DNA from: Adiantum capillus-veneris
Taxonomy: Eukaryota; Streptophyta; Polypodiopsida; Polypodiales; Pteridaceae
Reading direction: 5' to 3'
Assembly (NCBI GenBank): GCA_014529385.2
Contig: CM043967.1
Coordinates: forward strand, 2,940,001-3,002,000
Length of the DNA: 62,000 nucleotides
How positions within the stretch are numbered: the first letter of the stretch is position 1; each line of letters opens with the position of its first letter. The notes beneath the pieces are model-generated. The model did not search any database. It was not told the DNA's origin and saw nothing but the letters and a program-made list of their open reading frames with translations. A program made the translations under genes and the position numbers. Positions 44,739-57,236 of this stretch are shown here, in pieces.

Positions 44739-47700
44739 ATAATTCTTTAGGAGAGACATGCACAGGTATCATCAAGATCTATGAGGTCAGAGACTAATAG
44801 AGCCAAGAAGAGAGAAGCAAAGAAGAGGAGGCACTGATAGAGTCAAATAGAGATTCCACTTTCTCCTTGCCCAAAATGGCTCCTCAAAATATTGTTGTAC
44901 CTTCATGTGGTTTCTAACATTAAAGATATTCCTTTTGCTATGCGTATGACCTCGTGGATTGGATAAAAATCTATATGTTAAGAGTTTTGAGAGGTTGAAA
45001 ACCAAGAAATAGTCTTGGTTATTACTGTATTATTGTATTTTTATGGCTTTTTGGGATCATATCATTGTGAGGATCGCCTTTGTATTTCTATCTTGAGGCT
45101 ACTTTCTTGAGATGTTTATTTTAATAAGAAGATTTCATCCTAGAGAGAGAGAGAGAGGAAAAAAAAATAATGCTTCATTATCTTCTTTTGGAGGCTGCAA
45201 TTGGTGTAGGAGACAATACCATATACATGTATGTGTCCTTTACGTATCCAAAAAAAGGATAAAAGTGCTGAAAATAAACATGCTACAAAATAGAATAGAC
45301 TTATTTGGACTGTACCTCAAGGGTGTGAACATGTATGGAGGACTAGGGACTACCTCTGATGGGTGTGAAACTATACACATAGGAGAACACAACCATCATG
45401 TGCAATGGACTAGCTAGCTCCATCCGATACTAATGTCTATGCAAGCAAGTTGGCAGTGGTCTCATGGCTACAAAGAAGAAGCTCTTGCACTCATTGATGA
45501 ATTTTTGCATGGAAAGGTGATAAACTTCTCTCCCAAGCTTGGCTTCCTCCTCTACTGCATCCAAAACTAACCCTAACAAGTCGGGCTGGTACCAGCAGAC
45601 AACTTTCGACTCTCTCTCTCTCTCTCTCTCACGCAATGTTTTATCCGTCCTTCTAAGCTAATATGCTTGAAAATCTATGTGCTTTGTCATTGCCTATTGT
45701 TATGTGCTATAAACTAACACATCCTTTTTATTGTTGTTGAGAGGAACCTTTGAATTAGGAATACCTTTTAATTTTTTTTGAAGCCATTAGGAATACTTTT
45801 TAATTTTAGGGTACCCTTCTATATGTGAAAATGTGAGGAAAAATAAAATTTAATAACCCCTTCTTTTGCACTCACGTGATAGTCACATAACTATTAAGTG
45901 ACACCCTAGAGCATTAGAGATAGATTAAGAATGTGTTTACAATTAAGTGTAATGGACAAAGTATATGCAAAACAATAAAAGGATAGATCTATTTCTACAT
46001 GTAATCTTCAAAGTTAGGCGATACTCTCTTAGACATCAGAGACCACACCACTCAATGCTATGCTAGATTCCTTGTAGACTTTGATGCCTACTATTCTTGT
46101 TCTAGGTAGAGATCCTGGATCTTCACAAGATATCATCAATGCAAGAGACAATAATCAAGTGTATTCCTCAAAGGAATTTCCTCCTAACCTTGGGCGGCCT
46201 TTGATCACAATCTGTGAGCAGGGTCTGCTCCATTCAAGAGAGGTGCATCTATGCCATGGGGATGATGATAAGGTCTCTCTTATAGATCCCTCAAACATGC
46301 CAGCATTTGTACTTTCTACTATCGACTAAACTCTTGAGTTTCTTGATAGATAAGTCAAATAGATACCTTCATAAGGTCAAAATATTTTGAACTTATAAAT
46401 TATATGAGCGAATAAAAAAGAATATGTATCATATAATGACATCTAAAAATATGACACCCATCAAGTACGAAATGTACTATTGTGTGAGGGTAACTGTAAG
46501 CACTCAATGATATGAGTGAGAGGGACCCTCATAGACTGTGCTCCACACTGGCTAAACCAAATTCCATGAGTTCCTAGATCATGTTGCACACCTTGTGACT
46601 AAAAACCTCTGCCAAAAAAACCCCTACCATGTAGGTCTATAATTGCAGAGTGCAAAAATGCATGTGGTACGTTTTTGTCCCAAAATTCTTTGCTCCTACA
46701 TGACTTTGTCATGTGTCTAGAGAGAAAAATGGATGAAATCCTTCTAGCATATGTATCCCACTTGGAAAAATCAACCAAAGTATATTTAGAAATAAAACTA
46801 AAACAAATCATATGCTTACTAGGAGGTGGAAAATATCTTACACTTACCGCACTTTCCAAACCTGAAAGGTACATTACTAAAAATCCAGCCTCAAAAGGCC
46901 CATTACTTTTCTGACTTGCTAAATACTAAATGAGAGGTTAGTGAAACTAAACCAATATTTAATTGGATACCCTAGATGTTGCCTTGGCAATCCAAACCCC
47001 TTGGTTAAATTCTACAAATTCAAACCCCTCAGTTAAATTCTGCATAGAACAGCTTAACCTATCAGTTAACTGTGATCGGTATAGTTAACCGTGTCACCAA
47101 TAGTGACTGTAATAAGTTTGGGAAGTTGAACTTATCCACTACTCCTTGGAAGATTGAGGACTTCTTTCCTTGAAAGTACAATGGTCAAGAGTCCAATTTG
47201 TGACCCTCAGATATATGGACTGATTTGCATTTACTAGGTCATACCCCTAAAAATACCACGCCTATAGACACAATCAATGCTATAAATTAAGCATTGGATC
47301 CTCTCAAGTTGGAATCTTGTTTACAATTGGATCTTGAAATAATCATATCCTCCTCATCAAAAGAAGATAAAGATTCCCAACACCCAAAAGAAGGTAGTCA
47401 TAATAGATTTTCTTTGGTGTTTAAAACAAGAGATTACCTGCTTTTAGGCTCTCTTAGTCAACTCATGTCACTCCATGAATTAGTTCATTGATAGCAAGGC
47501 CATGCCTGCGTGCTATTAATGGAAAGCATATTCTATTGTGCATGCACCTTGTGCATATAATCAATGATATAAAGTGCTCGCAGCTGCAATCAAATGAGCA
47601 AATATACCAACCACAAGTGTAATTGATTAATATGTTACAGCTTTAGGTAACCCCTACAAAAACTTCAACATGAGAAGCATCAAGAAAAAACACTGGGGAA

Positions 47701-48721
47701 AAAATGAGATCTTACCTTGTCCTTGACAAAGTAGCGAGTGTAATAGCGGAAGCATACATAGCAATAGGGTAATAGCCATGCATGCAAATGAGAAAATAAA
47801 GTGATAAGCGCTTGGCTACCATGATGGCCTTAATAATTTGAGCCTATACCATAAGTGCCTTGTACAAGTTTTATTGGCATGGATACATCAATCTGATGTT
47901 ACCAAACGTAAATTGTGATCATATATCCTCTTTTTTCCAATGCCCCAAACCTGTGCTATAATGCACTTGATGCAAAGTCAATGGGCAATACCGTGGCACA
48001 AGTGAGAAGCCTTACTTCTCATTAAGTCTTTCAAATCACTTTGCATTGCACAACATAAAAATAATCATCCAAATTAAAGGTTAAAACACAAGAAAATAGA
48101 AGAATTTAAAAATTGTATAACCTTGTTGCCCCTTTGTGGCCAATTGTCCTCAAATGTAGAAGGATTTTCTTTCTTGAGAGTGAATTTCATTTTGGTTTTG
48201 TTTTCCTTGCTTGAATTCAGCTCATAGCCATGTATACTTTGAACCATGCATGCTCCCTTGGCCTGGTTCATACGAACCTCTATTGAAAAAGCATTCAGAC
48301 ATGTTGCAAAGTCCCCCCAAGTTCGTATGCTGCTAACATATTCCAAAATTTTGGAAGATTCTATACAATGTGCCTAAAAGTGAAGCCTGATTTTTCATAA
48401 ATACATCAAAAAGGTAAGATAAGATGGAGTTTGTGTGCTCATAGCCAACCGGTGCTCCGACTGACATATTGATGTCATGGCAATATAAAATCAAGCTTGT
48501 TGATCATTCAAAGATAATCGACCTTATTAAATTGTGCATCTTACTGAGAAACATAATAGTATCGTAGATTGTTTAATATGGCCAATACACAGCTCAAAAA
48601 AATTAGCTTTAAATTTTCCTCCTCGAAGCAGCCTTTTGCTAGCCAAGCTATTATTGTAGAAAATTATGCAAATTTGAATAAGTTTACAATTTGAATAACA
48701 AGACTTCAAACTCCAAAACTT

Positions 48722-48724
<3 letters not shown>
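44739..48724. other. Mostly featureless, no supported gene
   Basis: AT-rich DNA with scattered short ORFs (46081-46329 plus; 48074-48346 minus) that have no recognisable domain. Small (GA/TC)n runs occur at about 45142-45155 and 45610-45630. Confidence 0.5.

Positions 48725-48768
<44 letters not shown>
48725..48768. repeat. (GA)n microsatellite
   Basis: About 21 GA units, 83 bp left of the Ty3-C target site. No LINE adjoins it. Confidence 0.95.
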
Positions 48769-48769
<1 letters not shown>

Positions 48770-48855
48770 CCTTTTGGCTTCTTCCCTTCATCAAAGCTAG
48801 CAATAGACCTTGCCTTTGCATCCTCAAAGCGGTGTACTTTTTTTTTAATAGAAAG

Positions 48856-51800
48856 TGTAAGGTCCTCCTCTTAGCCTTACTCTTGCTGAAGTATCTAAGC
48901 GTCGACTTTCCGAATACGATCGAGTAAAGCACCCTAGCTACCCACGAGATGCTTTCGGTTTTAACCATGGGAACATGGATATAATCAATGCAAAGCTATC
49001 CATGAGACACTTTCAGTTATCACCGTGGGAACGTGGATATACCAATGCATGGGATATTAGTTTTATCTCAAGAAAATATAAATGTGCATAAGAAAACAAA
49101 CAAAGAATAGGGTAAGGTGAAAAAGTAACTTTTTGAAAAAAAAAATCCACTAGTTGAAAGTAGATTGTTGAAGAAGCCACTTGTAGGAAAAGTAGCTTCA
49201 TGCATAAGCCACTTGTAGGAAATTAGCTTCTTGCATAAGTAGCTTGTTGGAGAAGCTTTGAGAAGGAAGAAATCCTATCAGAATATGTAAAGTAACTTAT
49301 CATGATAAGTTAAAGGCCTTATCAAATTAAGCTTAAAAGGAGGCCTTCCCTACTCATTAAACACTTCTTCTCTTCATTTTGCTACATTTCGCTACGCTTC
49401 ACTTCACTTCATTTCTCTACACATTTTGATAGTGCAAGCTTGATAGTGAGCCATGAAAAGCCAATGCTAATCCTTCTTCATACACACCTACACACACTTC
49501 TCTCCTCAAGAGATCCATAACCATAATCCAAATCACCATTACTCTCTTCACCTTCTCTCTCTTAACCTACAAGCTTTCCATAGCTTGGATTTTTCTTAAT
49601 CTCTTTCTATTCCCATAACCAAATTGGAGGTTTTCAAGCAAAGGGAATCAGAAAAGATCCGGCCACATCAATACGCATGCCGTTACTCGTCCAAAGCAAG
49701 GAGAAGACCCTACTATCTACACAGTAAGGTTCCAAAACCTTAAGCTTCTTTAAGCCACTTGCATTAGAAAAAGTTTGGACTCAAAAATGGGCCTTGTAAG
49801 AATTGTTGATGTGGCATAGCTTTCAAAAAGTGGGGATCGGTAAATTTTTTGCAAATAAAATCCAAACTTGTCGAAGGTTGGATATTTACAATCTACTCTT
49901 CAAATGCTATGTATTGATATATAGCATGCATGTATCAGACATTGCCTTCATGTAGATCTAGAAAAAGGTGATTTTAGATTACCATAACGGTAACAAAACC
50001 TGGCTGATTGAAAAAAAATGGCATAACTTTCATAGAAGTCATCCAAACTTTTCGGACCTTGGCTCTTTAGAATCCATTTTTCAAGAACTTTCAAATGATA
50101 TATATCATGGGGTTCTAAGCAATATTTAGAGGGGTCTACCGGGTTTCTTTCTTTTGTACAACTTTGATGATGTGGCACTCTTAAAAGGCCCAAAAATGAG
50201 TTCAAAATTTTCCTAATGGATTAATCCTCTCCACGGTATAAACGGTATGCCTAAATCCCTTTCTAAAGAATAATTTGTTAATCATTCATACACTATTACA
50301 TGCATATTTTATGATACACTAGCAAGTCCACTCTTAGGAACTTTGCCATTTTACACTACCATGCATAGAAGGGTTTTACTTTTGCATAAGCACTCAAAGG
50401 AAGTTTTGATTAGTTGCCCAAGGTTGTAAGTTGGTGCATCTCGAATGTTTTGTGTGTATCACGCATAGATCACACCAAAGAAAAAACTCATTATAGAAAG
50501 CATATGCATTGTCCATTTCAAGTTTCTCTGCTTTCAAGTTTGTTTTGCAAATTACAAGGGGGGAGTAATAGGATAGCTTCACGGATGTCATGACCGTGTT
50601 GCTTTAACATAAAACTCCCATCGCTTCCATGGAGATGCCCCATGGATTCCAAATGATGAAAAGGGACCAAAATGGGATTCATCGAAGTCGAGGATAACTT
50701 GAAACTTACGTAGAGACAAAACTTTAAACTTCCATGAGATTCGTTGTTTTCTTAAGGTCTTGTTTGAATAATTAAAAGGAATTAGGAATTAAGGGTTTAT
50801 AACTCAAGGAGCTTAATCTAAAAATTTAAACTAGGATTAAAAACTTTACTGAGAAGAACGACGTGAATAGCCTTGGCATAACATAGCAATTTAAGTGTGA
50901 ACTTGTCTTCCTTGTTTAGAAAAAGTCCGACGCAGGTGTTTACCTGTGGGATACAACGGGGGATGGTCCTTTTTGGCTTTGACTGATAACCGTTGGTCTA
51001 TGTTTGAGCTCAGGGTTCATTCATTACCTTAGAAATGGGATTGAATAGGAGTGTGTCCCGGCCGGGTGGATGTGACCCGCGGATGCGTCTGGAAATCGGC
51101 ATAGTCCGGGTAGGCCTGATGCCGACGGGACAAGGAGGAAGGAAAAAGGATCCATGGAGGGATCATGATGAGGGAGGAAGATGTGACTTAGTTAAGGAAC
51201 TCTTCAAATTGTTTGGGAAAAAGGAACCTTGGAAAGGCTAGGAACCTAAAAAGGGCTATTCCGCAATTGTCCTCATCAACCGGACCTTTGCTCTTGTTCT
51301 CGGGATTATTGATTTAAAAGGAACCTAAAGTAGATTATTTTTGAAGCCTTTCCCACACAAAATAAAGAAAATTAAGAACTGGAATCTGTGTAAAGGCGCC
51401 GCCTTCTCATGTGGCGGAGAAGACAGGATACCCGAGTCCTGGGACAAGGATCGGGATATGCATAGAGAAGTATATGTGATTGCTTGAAAGATAACTAGAT
51501 AATATTACTAATATTAAAGGGAAAAGGAAGTGAAAATATTCTATAAAGGAAAAGGTGGGAACGACCTGATAAAGGCACATTTGCAAGGGTATGCAATAGT
51601 TTGCATGCTGCTTTCAAATGCTTGAAATGTATTCTTGGTTCGCCATGATTGGAATATTGTTTTCTAGTATCATAGTACTACCTTGTGAAGGTGCATTTAT
51701 CAAACGGTTCGGTGGGTGGGCGGATTCCGGAGGGTCAATTGTTGGCCGGAAAGTTGAACTCAATTTTATGTTGTCTTAGCAATTAAGTCCAAAGTGGGGG

Positions 51801-52217
51801 GAAAAGGGATTCCGATCTACGAAGCGGGGAACAACTTGGGATCGAGAGATTCGTGTAGATTATAATACACTCACCTTAAGGGAATGCATTGACGGCTGTG
51901 CTCGGTCCTAACTGAGAAAAAAGTGTCAATGACCTTGAACCAAGGGTGAATTAGAGAAGTCCCACCAGTTGACCCTGGAAGGTTGAGTTCCACATTAGTC
52001 TGATGACTTCTATGGGTAAGATGGATCGATAAGCAAGGTTCTTCGGGGCTAAGGGATCCATATGAGAGAAATTGAATGATTTCACCCCCTTGAGTTGGCA
52101 TCGAAGAGCAAGAGGAGTCCTGTCTTGGTGTCGGTCTCAAGTGGGAGGGATGTCGGAGATCATGATGTATCCATGTGGAGATGGTATAGTCGATGGTCCC
52201 CGGGCATGGCCCTCACA
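48856..52217 (+). repeat. Ty3-C 5' LTR, 3362 bp
   Basis: Longer than its partner by 458 bp; the extra block is 49762-50219. The remainder aligns closely with the 3' LTR, with scattered substitutions and single-base indels. Short ORFs in it are not conserved as proteins. Confidence 0.97.
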
Positions 52218-52219
52218 AG

Positions 52220-52236
52220 TGGTATCAGAGCACAGT
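52220..52236 (+). other. Ty3-C primer binding site (Met tRNA type)
   Basis: TGGTATCAGAGCACAG begins two bases after the LTR end. This is the initiator-methionine tRNA complement commonly used by plant chromoviruses. Confidence 0.93.
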
Positions 52237-52273
52237 TTCTATCCTTGGATAGATAAAGGTTTTAACTGACTCT

Positions 52274-52760
52274 TGTAGAAAAGGGTGAGATAATGAAAAA
52301 ATAACTTCTCAAATTGTATGAAAATTTTCAGATGAAGTGGACCTCTCAAGAAGAGGAAGTACTCAAAATTGTCCAAAAGCAAAAGGAAGAAGCAACTATG
52401 GAACAAAAGGAGGCCATGTTAGAACACTTTGTTCACCTTCTTTCTCTTGCCAAAGGGACAACCGGAGCTCAACAAATGTGGAAGACCCAATGCAACATAA
52501 CTGAAGTAACTCTTTGGGGCCATGAACATCTTCTAAATAATCTTCGCCTGGTCATGATGAGGGAGAAATTGGGACTAGGTCCCAGTCGCTATTGTATTAT
52601 TAGTTCTCATGCCATATAATATGAAAGCAAGCTTCTTCTATTAATAACCAATCTCCCTCATGATAATATGTTTATCTACCCACGACAAACTTACATCACT
52701 TAGTGGACCATTTACAAATAACCGTTGGAAACAAGTTGGTAAGGCTATATGTGCTCGCAA
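52274..52760 (+). pseudogene. Ty3-C sense accessory ORF near the 5' LTR
   Basis: The open part 52314-52619 (101 codons) reads a charged helix (EEEVLKIVQKQKEEATMEQK), then MWKTQCNITEVTLWGHEHLL, NNLRLVMMREKLGLGP and SRYCIISS. After its TAA the homology goes on (KLLLLITNLPHDNMFIYP) with more stops. It sits where gag should be but has no capsid or knuckle motif. It matches, motif by motif, the antisense ORF at 56458-56931 (TLWG..H..NN..L.M..E..GL.P, then Y.C, LL...LPH, YP). Function unknown. Confidence 0.6.
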
Positions 52761-53048
52761 GTCACTTTCGTCTTGAGTCCACAGACTTGTATTTTCAGTG
52801 AATTGTAACCTTAGGACTTTAAAGTCTGTACTAACAAAGCAAGAGATGGAAGAACTTGATGTCTAGAAATTACTAAAGAAGTGCAAGCCTATATCAGTAA
52901 GTATTTCCCCAAGATGTAAAAAGTTTTTGGCATAATAGAAAAGAAAAGAAAAAAAGTTTTGAAAAAAATAACAAAGAGTTTACCTTTTTGAAGGGTCTAT
53001 ATTTAAAGGAATTTAACTAGACTTGTATATCTGAAAGAATCCTAAAGA

Positions 53049-56000
53049 TGAGCCAATTTGAAGGAATCTTAGGGATGGATTGGCTGAGCAAAAATAAAGC
53101 CAACATCCATTGGAGTGAAGGAAGCATCTCAAAGGGTGAACAAGTCTTCAAACTCAAAGGGTGAACGAGTTTTCAAACTCAAAGGGTGAACAAGTCTTAG
53201 TGCAAGGCAGAACAGGGAAAGCTCCCTTGAAAGTGGTCAAAGCCAGTCGTTTGGTTAACGGGTTAAAGAAAGGATTGTCAATTTTTGTTATAAGACTCAA
53301 TAAACCAGAGACCAAATCAGAAGAATCAGAGCCTGAATGGCTAAATGAATATCAAGATATTTTTCCAGAGGAATTGACAACTCTTCCACCACCTAGGGAA
53401 TTAGTATAAGAGATCGAGCTCATTCCTGGTGCCCAACTAATAACAAGGACTCCCTACAAGATGTCACCCTTTCGAATCCATAGAGCTGAAGAATCAGCTG
53501 ACTCAGCTTTTGGAACAAGGTTTAATCAAACCCAATGTCTCTCCCTAGGGTGCTCCTGTACTCTTCCAAAAGAAGAAAGATGGAACGTTCCGACTTTGCA
53601 TAGATTTTCGAGGCCTAAATCAGTGCACTGTCAAGAACAAGTATCCCTTGCCTCGCATAGATGAGCTGCTTGATCGACTCGGCGGTTCCAAAATTTTCAC
53701 CAAGATTAATCTCAGGTCAGGCTATTACCAAGTTGGGATAAAAAGGGAGGATATTCCAAAAACAGCTTTTAACACAAGGTTTGGGCATTATGAGTTCACT
53801 GTCATGCCTTTTGGCCTAGCTAATGCCCCTGCCACATTTAACCGTCTCATGACCGACCTCTTCAGGACAGAGTTAGATGATTTTGTTCTAGTCTTCTTTG
53901 ATGACATCCTTATATATTCAAAGACTAGAGAAGATCATGAACGGCATGTACGCCATGTCTTGGAGATTCTCAGAAAAGCCCAACTCTACGCCAAGCGTAG
54001 CAAATGTTGTTTCTTTGTAGAGAAGGTTTCCTATTTGGGATACATAGTTTCAAAGGATGGTCTTTCTCCCGACCCAGCTAAGGTGGAAGCTATAGTTTAG
54101 TGGCCCATTCCCAAGATTGTTTCAGAAGTACGGGGATTTCTTGGCCTCACAGGATGGTGTAGAGTATTTATTAAAAACTATGCCCTCATCGCAGGCCCTC
54201 TCACTGAACTCACTAAGAAGGAGGAACCCTTTATCTGGTCAGACAAGAGGGATAAAGCCTTCAACAAACTAAAGGAGATTTTGGGCAGTGAACCTGTTCT
54301 CAAACTTCCAAATTTTCAAAAAACTTTTGAGGTGATAGTGGATGCTTGCATACAAGGTATAGGTGGAATCCTACAGCAAGAAGGCCATCCCATAGCTTAT
54401 GAATCACAAAAGCTCAGGGTTCATGAGAAGAATTATCCCACCCATGACCTCGAGCTACCGGCTGTGGTTCATGCACTCAAAAAGTGGAGACACTATCTTC
54501 TAGATCAGATGTTTGAGCTTGTTACTGACCACAAAAGTCTCAAGTGGATTTTCACCCAGCCAGATCTCAATACGCAACAAAGGTGATGGGTTGAATTCCT
54601 ACAAGAGTTCACTTTTGAGATCAAATTTAGACCAGGCAAGGAAAATCAAGCTGTCGATGCTCTAAGACGATGAGTAGTGGCCCTTGCCATTACGCTAGTC
54701 CATTCAACTCTACCCGAAGAAGTTCAAAACGCCCTCCATACTGATGAGCAATTAGGTCTGTTGATCCAAGAAATCCAAGCTCAGGTTCAAAAAATATATT
54801 TGGAAGGCTACTCTATTCAAGATGGACTCTTATTCTTTAGGAATCAATTGTGCATACCTACATGCTTAAGGATGCAAATTCTAAAGGAATCTCATGAAAC
54901 TCCCCTTGCAACTCACCCAGGTTATCACAAAATGTTTGCCTCTCTTAAACAGAATTTCTACTGGCCTAAGATGAAAAAGGATACCTTAGAGTATGTTAAG
55001 AAGTGTTTGGTGTGCCAAAAGGTGAAGGTTGAAAGAGTTAAGATTCCTGGAAAGCTACAACCATTGGATATACCTACAATGAAGTGGGAGTGCATCAGTA
55101 TGGATTTTGTAACAGGGTTACCCAAGACTGTTGGAAATTTTGATTCAAGTTTTGTGGTGGTGGATAAACTCACCAAAGTATCTCACCTTGTCCCGGTCAA
55201 AACCACCGCCTTTGCAGCAGATATTGCTCAATTTTTTGTAAAAGAAATTGTCAGATTACATGGAATACCTGCTAGGATAATCAGTGATCGTGATGCCAAG
55301 TTTACCTCCAAGTTTTGGAAGGCCATGTTCCAATCCTTAGGCACTCAATTAAACTTAAGTTCAGACTATCATCCAGAGACAGATAGACAAACTGAAAGAG
55401 TTAATCAAGTCATAGAAGATATGTTGAGATCATACTACAGTCAACAACCTCATCTTTGGATCAAGTTTTTACCCTTAGTGGAATTTGCTTATAATTCTTC
55501 CTACCATAGAAGCCTAGGAATGTCACCATTCAAAGCTCTTTATGGACAAGATTGTATCATTCCACTCAGAATGGCCAACCCAAGTCTCGCACTACCTGTA
55601 GCCAAGAATACACTTGAAGAAATGGATCGTCAAATCAAAATAATAAGGGAGAACCTTACGAGAGCAAGTGACAGGCAAAAGAGTTATGCTAATTTACATA
55701 GATCCCCCCGGATTTTTAAGGTAGGAGATAGATTTTTCCTTAGGTTCAAGCCAAAGAGAAGTTCACTCAAATTGGGAAAATACAAGAAGTTAGCATATAG
55801 ATATTGTTGACCCTTTGAGATTTTGAGAAGGATAGGGGACCAATCTTATGAACTCGCTTTACCCCCTCACTTGCATGTGCACAATGTTTTTTATGTCGGC
55901 TTGCTAAAAAGATATGTTGCAGATCCCCTTCACATCCTAAATGATGAAGATACTATTCTTATCACACAGGAAGAATTCCAGATGGAGCCAGAACAAATTT

Positions 56001-56176
56001 TAGACATGAAGGAGCGGAAGCTACAACATCGAACAATTCGGGAGGCTTTAGTCCAGTGGAAGGGCTACCCCATTGAAGATGCCTCTTGGGAAGATTGGGA
56101 ACGCCTTACTTCTCAGTTTCCTCATCTTTTTTATCAGGATTCTCCTCTTTTTTGTACTCAAACTAAACCATTTTAA
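53049..56176 (+). pseudogene. Ty3-C pol: protease end, RT, RNase H, integrase, chromodomain
   Basis: Starts with the end of a retropepsin (FEGILGMDWLSKNKANIHW) and a 29-bp tandem duplication at 53139-53195. A TAA occurs at 53407-53409 and a frameshift near 53530, within the start of the RT. From 53648 to 56176 one frame holds everything: RT ([40 protein letters not shown]), RNase H ([11 protein letters not shown]), integrase zinc finger (HPGYHKMFASL, CLVCQK), core (MDFVTGLPK, SDRDAKFTSKFW, YHPETDRQTE), GPF-type module and a chromodomain (EPEQILDMKERKL, ALVQWKGYPIEDASWEDWER). Nonsense codons are at 54098, 54584, about 54671 and 55808. The chromodomain at the integrase end classes it as a chromovirus. 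Confidence 0.95.
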
Positions 56177-56457
56177 CCCATGTAACTACAAAATCCAAGT
56201 TCTCTTACTAAACTTTTGTAACTGATCTTTTGCTAAATAATAACGAGATTAGCGTTTTCCTTTAAATCTTGTGACTTGGATCTGTGTATGGAATTACAAA
56301 ATCAGTAAATAGATTTAGCTAAGTGTGAAATTCTCTCAAGGACTCTATCAAATACAAGATATAAGAACTCATGACCAATTTCATTATATCCATCAAGAAA
56401 AATCAGAGAAAGAAGGACTTAAGACAGGCACCAAGATCTTAGAACATGATGAACTTG
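56177..56457 (+). other. Ty3-C region between pol and antisense ORF
   Basis: No ORF. Short spacer after the pol stop, AT-rich. Confidence 0.6.
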
Positions 56458-57000
56458 TTAAGGGATATAACAAAGATACATTTTGTAGAGGTCAATAAGC
56501 CCATCCATTACATGATCACAAAAGCAACTATCACAAGCAGGGCACATATAAGGCCTCTCATCAATAGGAAAGATTCGCTCTGAGATTATTGCACTAATCT
56601 CTCTAGTATGAGGTGTGAAGTTAAAGGGCCCTCTAAGTGGTAAACCAAAGTGAGGGTAAAGATATATCTTTTGATGAGGAAGTAATTGAGCAAGCAAAAA
56701 GACTCGTTCTGAAAAACCTCGATGCATTGACCTCATCACGCAGTAATATCAAGGAACCAAACCCATAGCTTCAGTAACCATAGCCAGATGGGCATTATTA
56801 CGAAAGTGATCCCAGCCCCAAAGGGTCAGCCTTGTTACACTTTGAAATGTCCGCCATTTGGTTTGAGCTACTGAAGTTCCCAAGTGAGGAAATAGCAGGC
56901 GCCCATATCGCTCCACAAAATCTCTCCTCACGGATTCACTTGTTTGTCGTAGATGAGGAATGGCTACAGATAAAAACTAGCTCTTGCCACCGACCCATAA
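56458..57000 (-). pseudogene. Ty3-C antisense accessory ORF near the 3' LTR
   Basis: On the minus strand a frame from about 56980 runs to TAA at 56458, with one TGA at 56752-56754. It reads RRDFVERYGRLLFPHLGTSV, KWRTFQSVTRLTLWGWDHF, RNNAHLAMVTEAMGLVP, then RVFLLAQLLPHQKIYLYPHF and a cysteine cluster MCPACDSCFCDHV. About 155 codons. Antisense ORFs between integrase and 3' LTR have been reported in some plant Ty3 elements of the Tat group (family knowledge); one in a chromovirus is unexpected. It is homologous to the sense ORF at 52274-52760. The C-x2-C-x2-C-x-C cluster may bind metal. No family recognised. Confidence 0.62.
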
Positions 57001-57236
57001 TGTAAGATAATGAGTAAAGAGACAAACCTAAGGAATTTTGACAAGGGATGGAACGAAAAGTGAAAGACAAAGGGAATAATATTCGAAGAAATGAAAATAT
57101 CCCGCGCCTTATATAGGCAAGCCAGCCAAGGAAGGATAAATTATTGTTACCCAGAAGTTGAATGTGTAATGTGCGAATGAAGAGCTTCCTTATTTATTTC
57201 GAGCTGAGGACAGCTCTTTCTTTTTGTTGGGGAGTT
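57001..57236 (+). other. Ty3-C 3' internal end and polypurine tract
   Basis: Ends in TTGGGGAGTT directly before the LTR (GGGGAG at about 57229-57234), a short polypurine primer. Confidence 0.75.

Noticed and set aside
46081-46329. 82-codon plus-strand ORF
   Set aside because: No domain, splice signal or homology by eye; length is within chance for this composition.
49013-50591. Short ORFs in the Ty3-C LTRs that recur in both copies
   Set aside because: They recur only because the LTRs are duplicates; they have no start context or domain.
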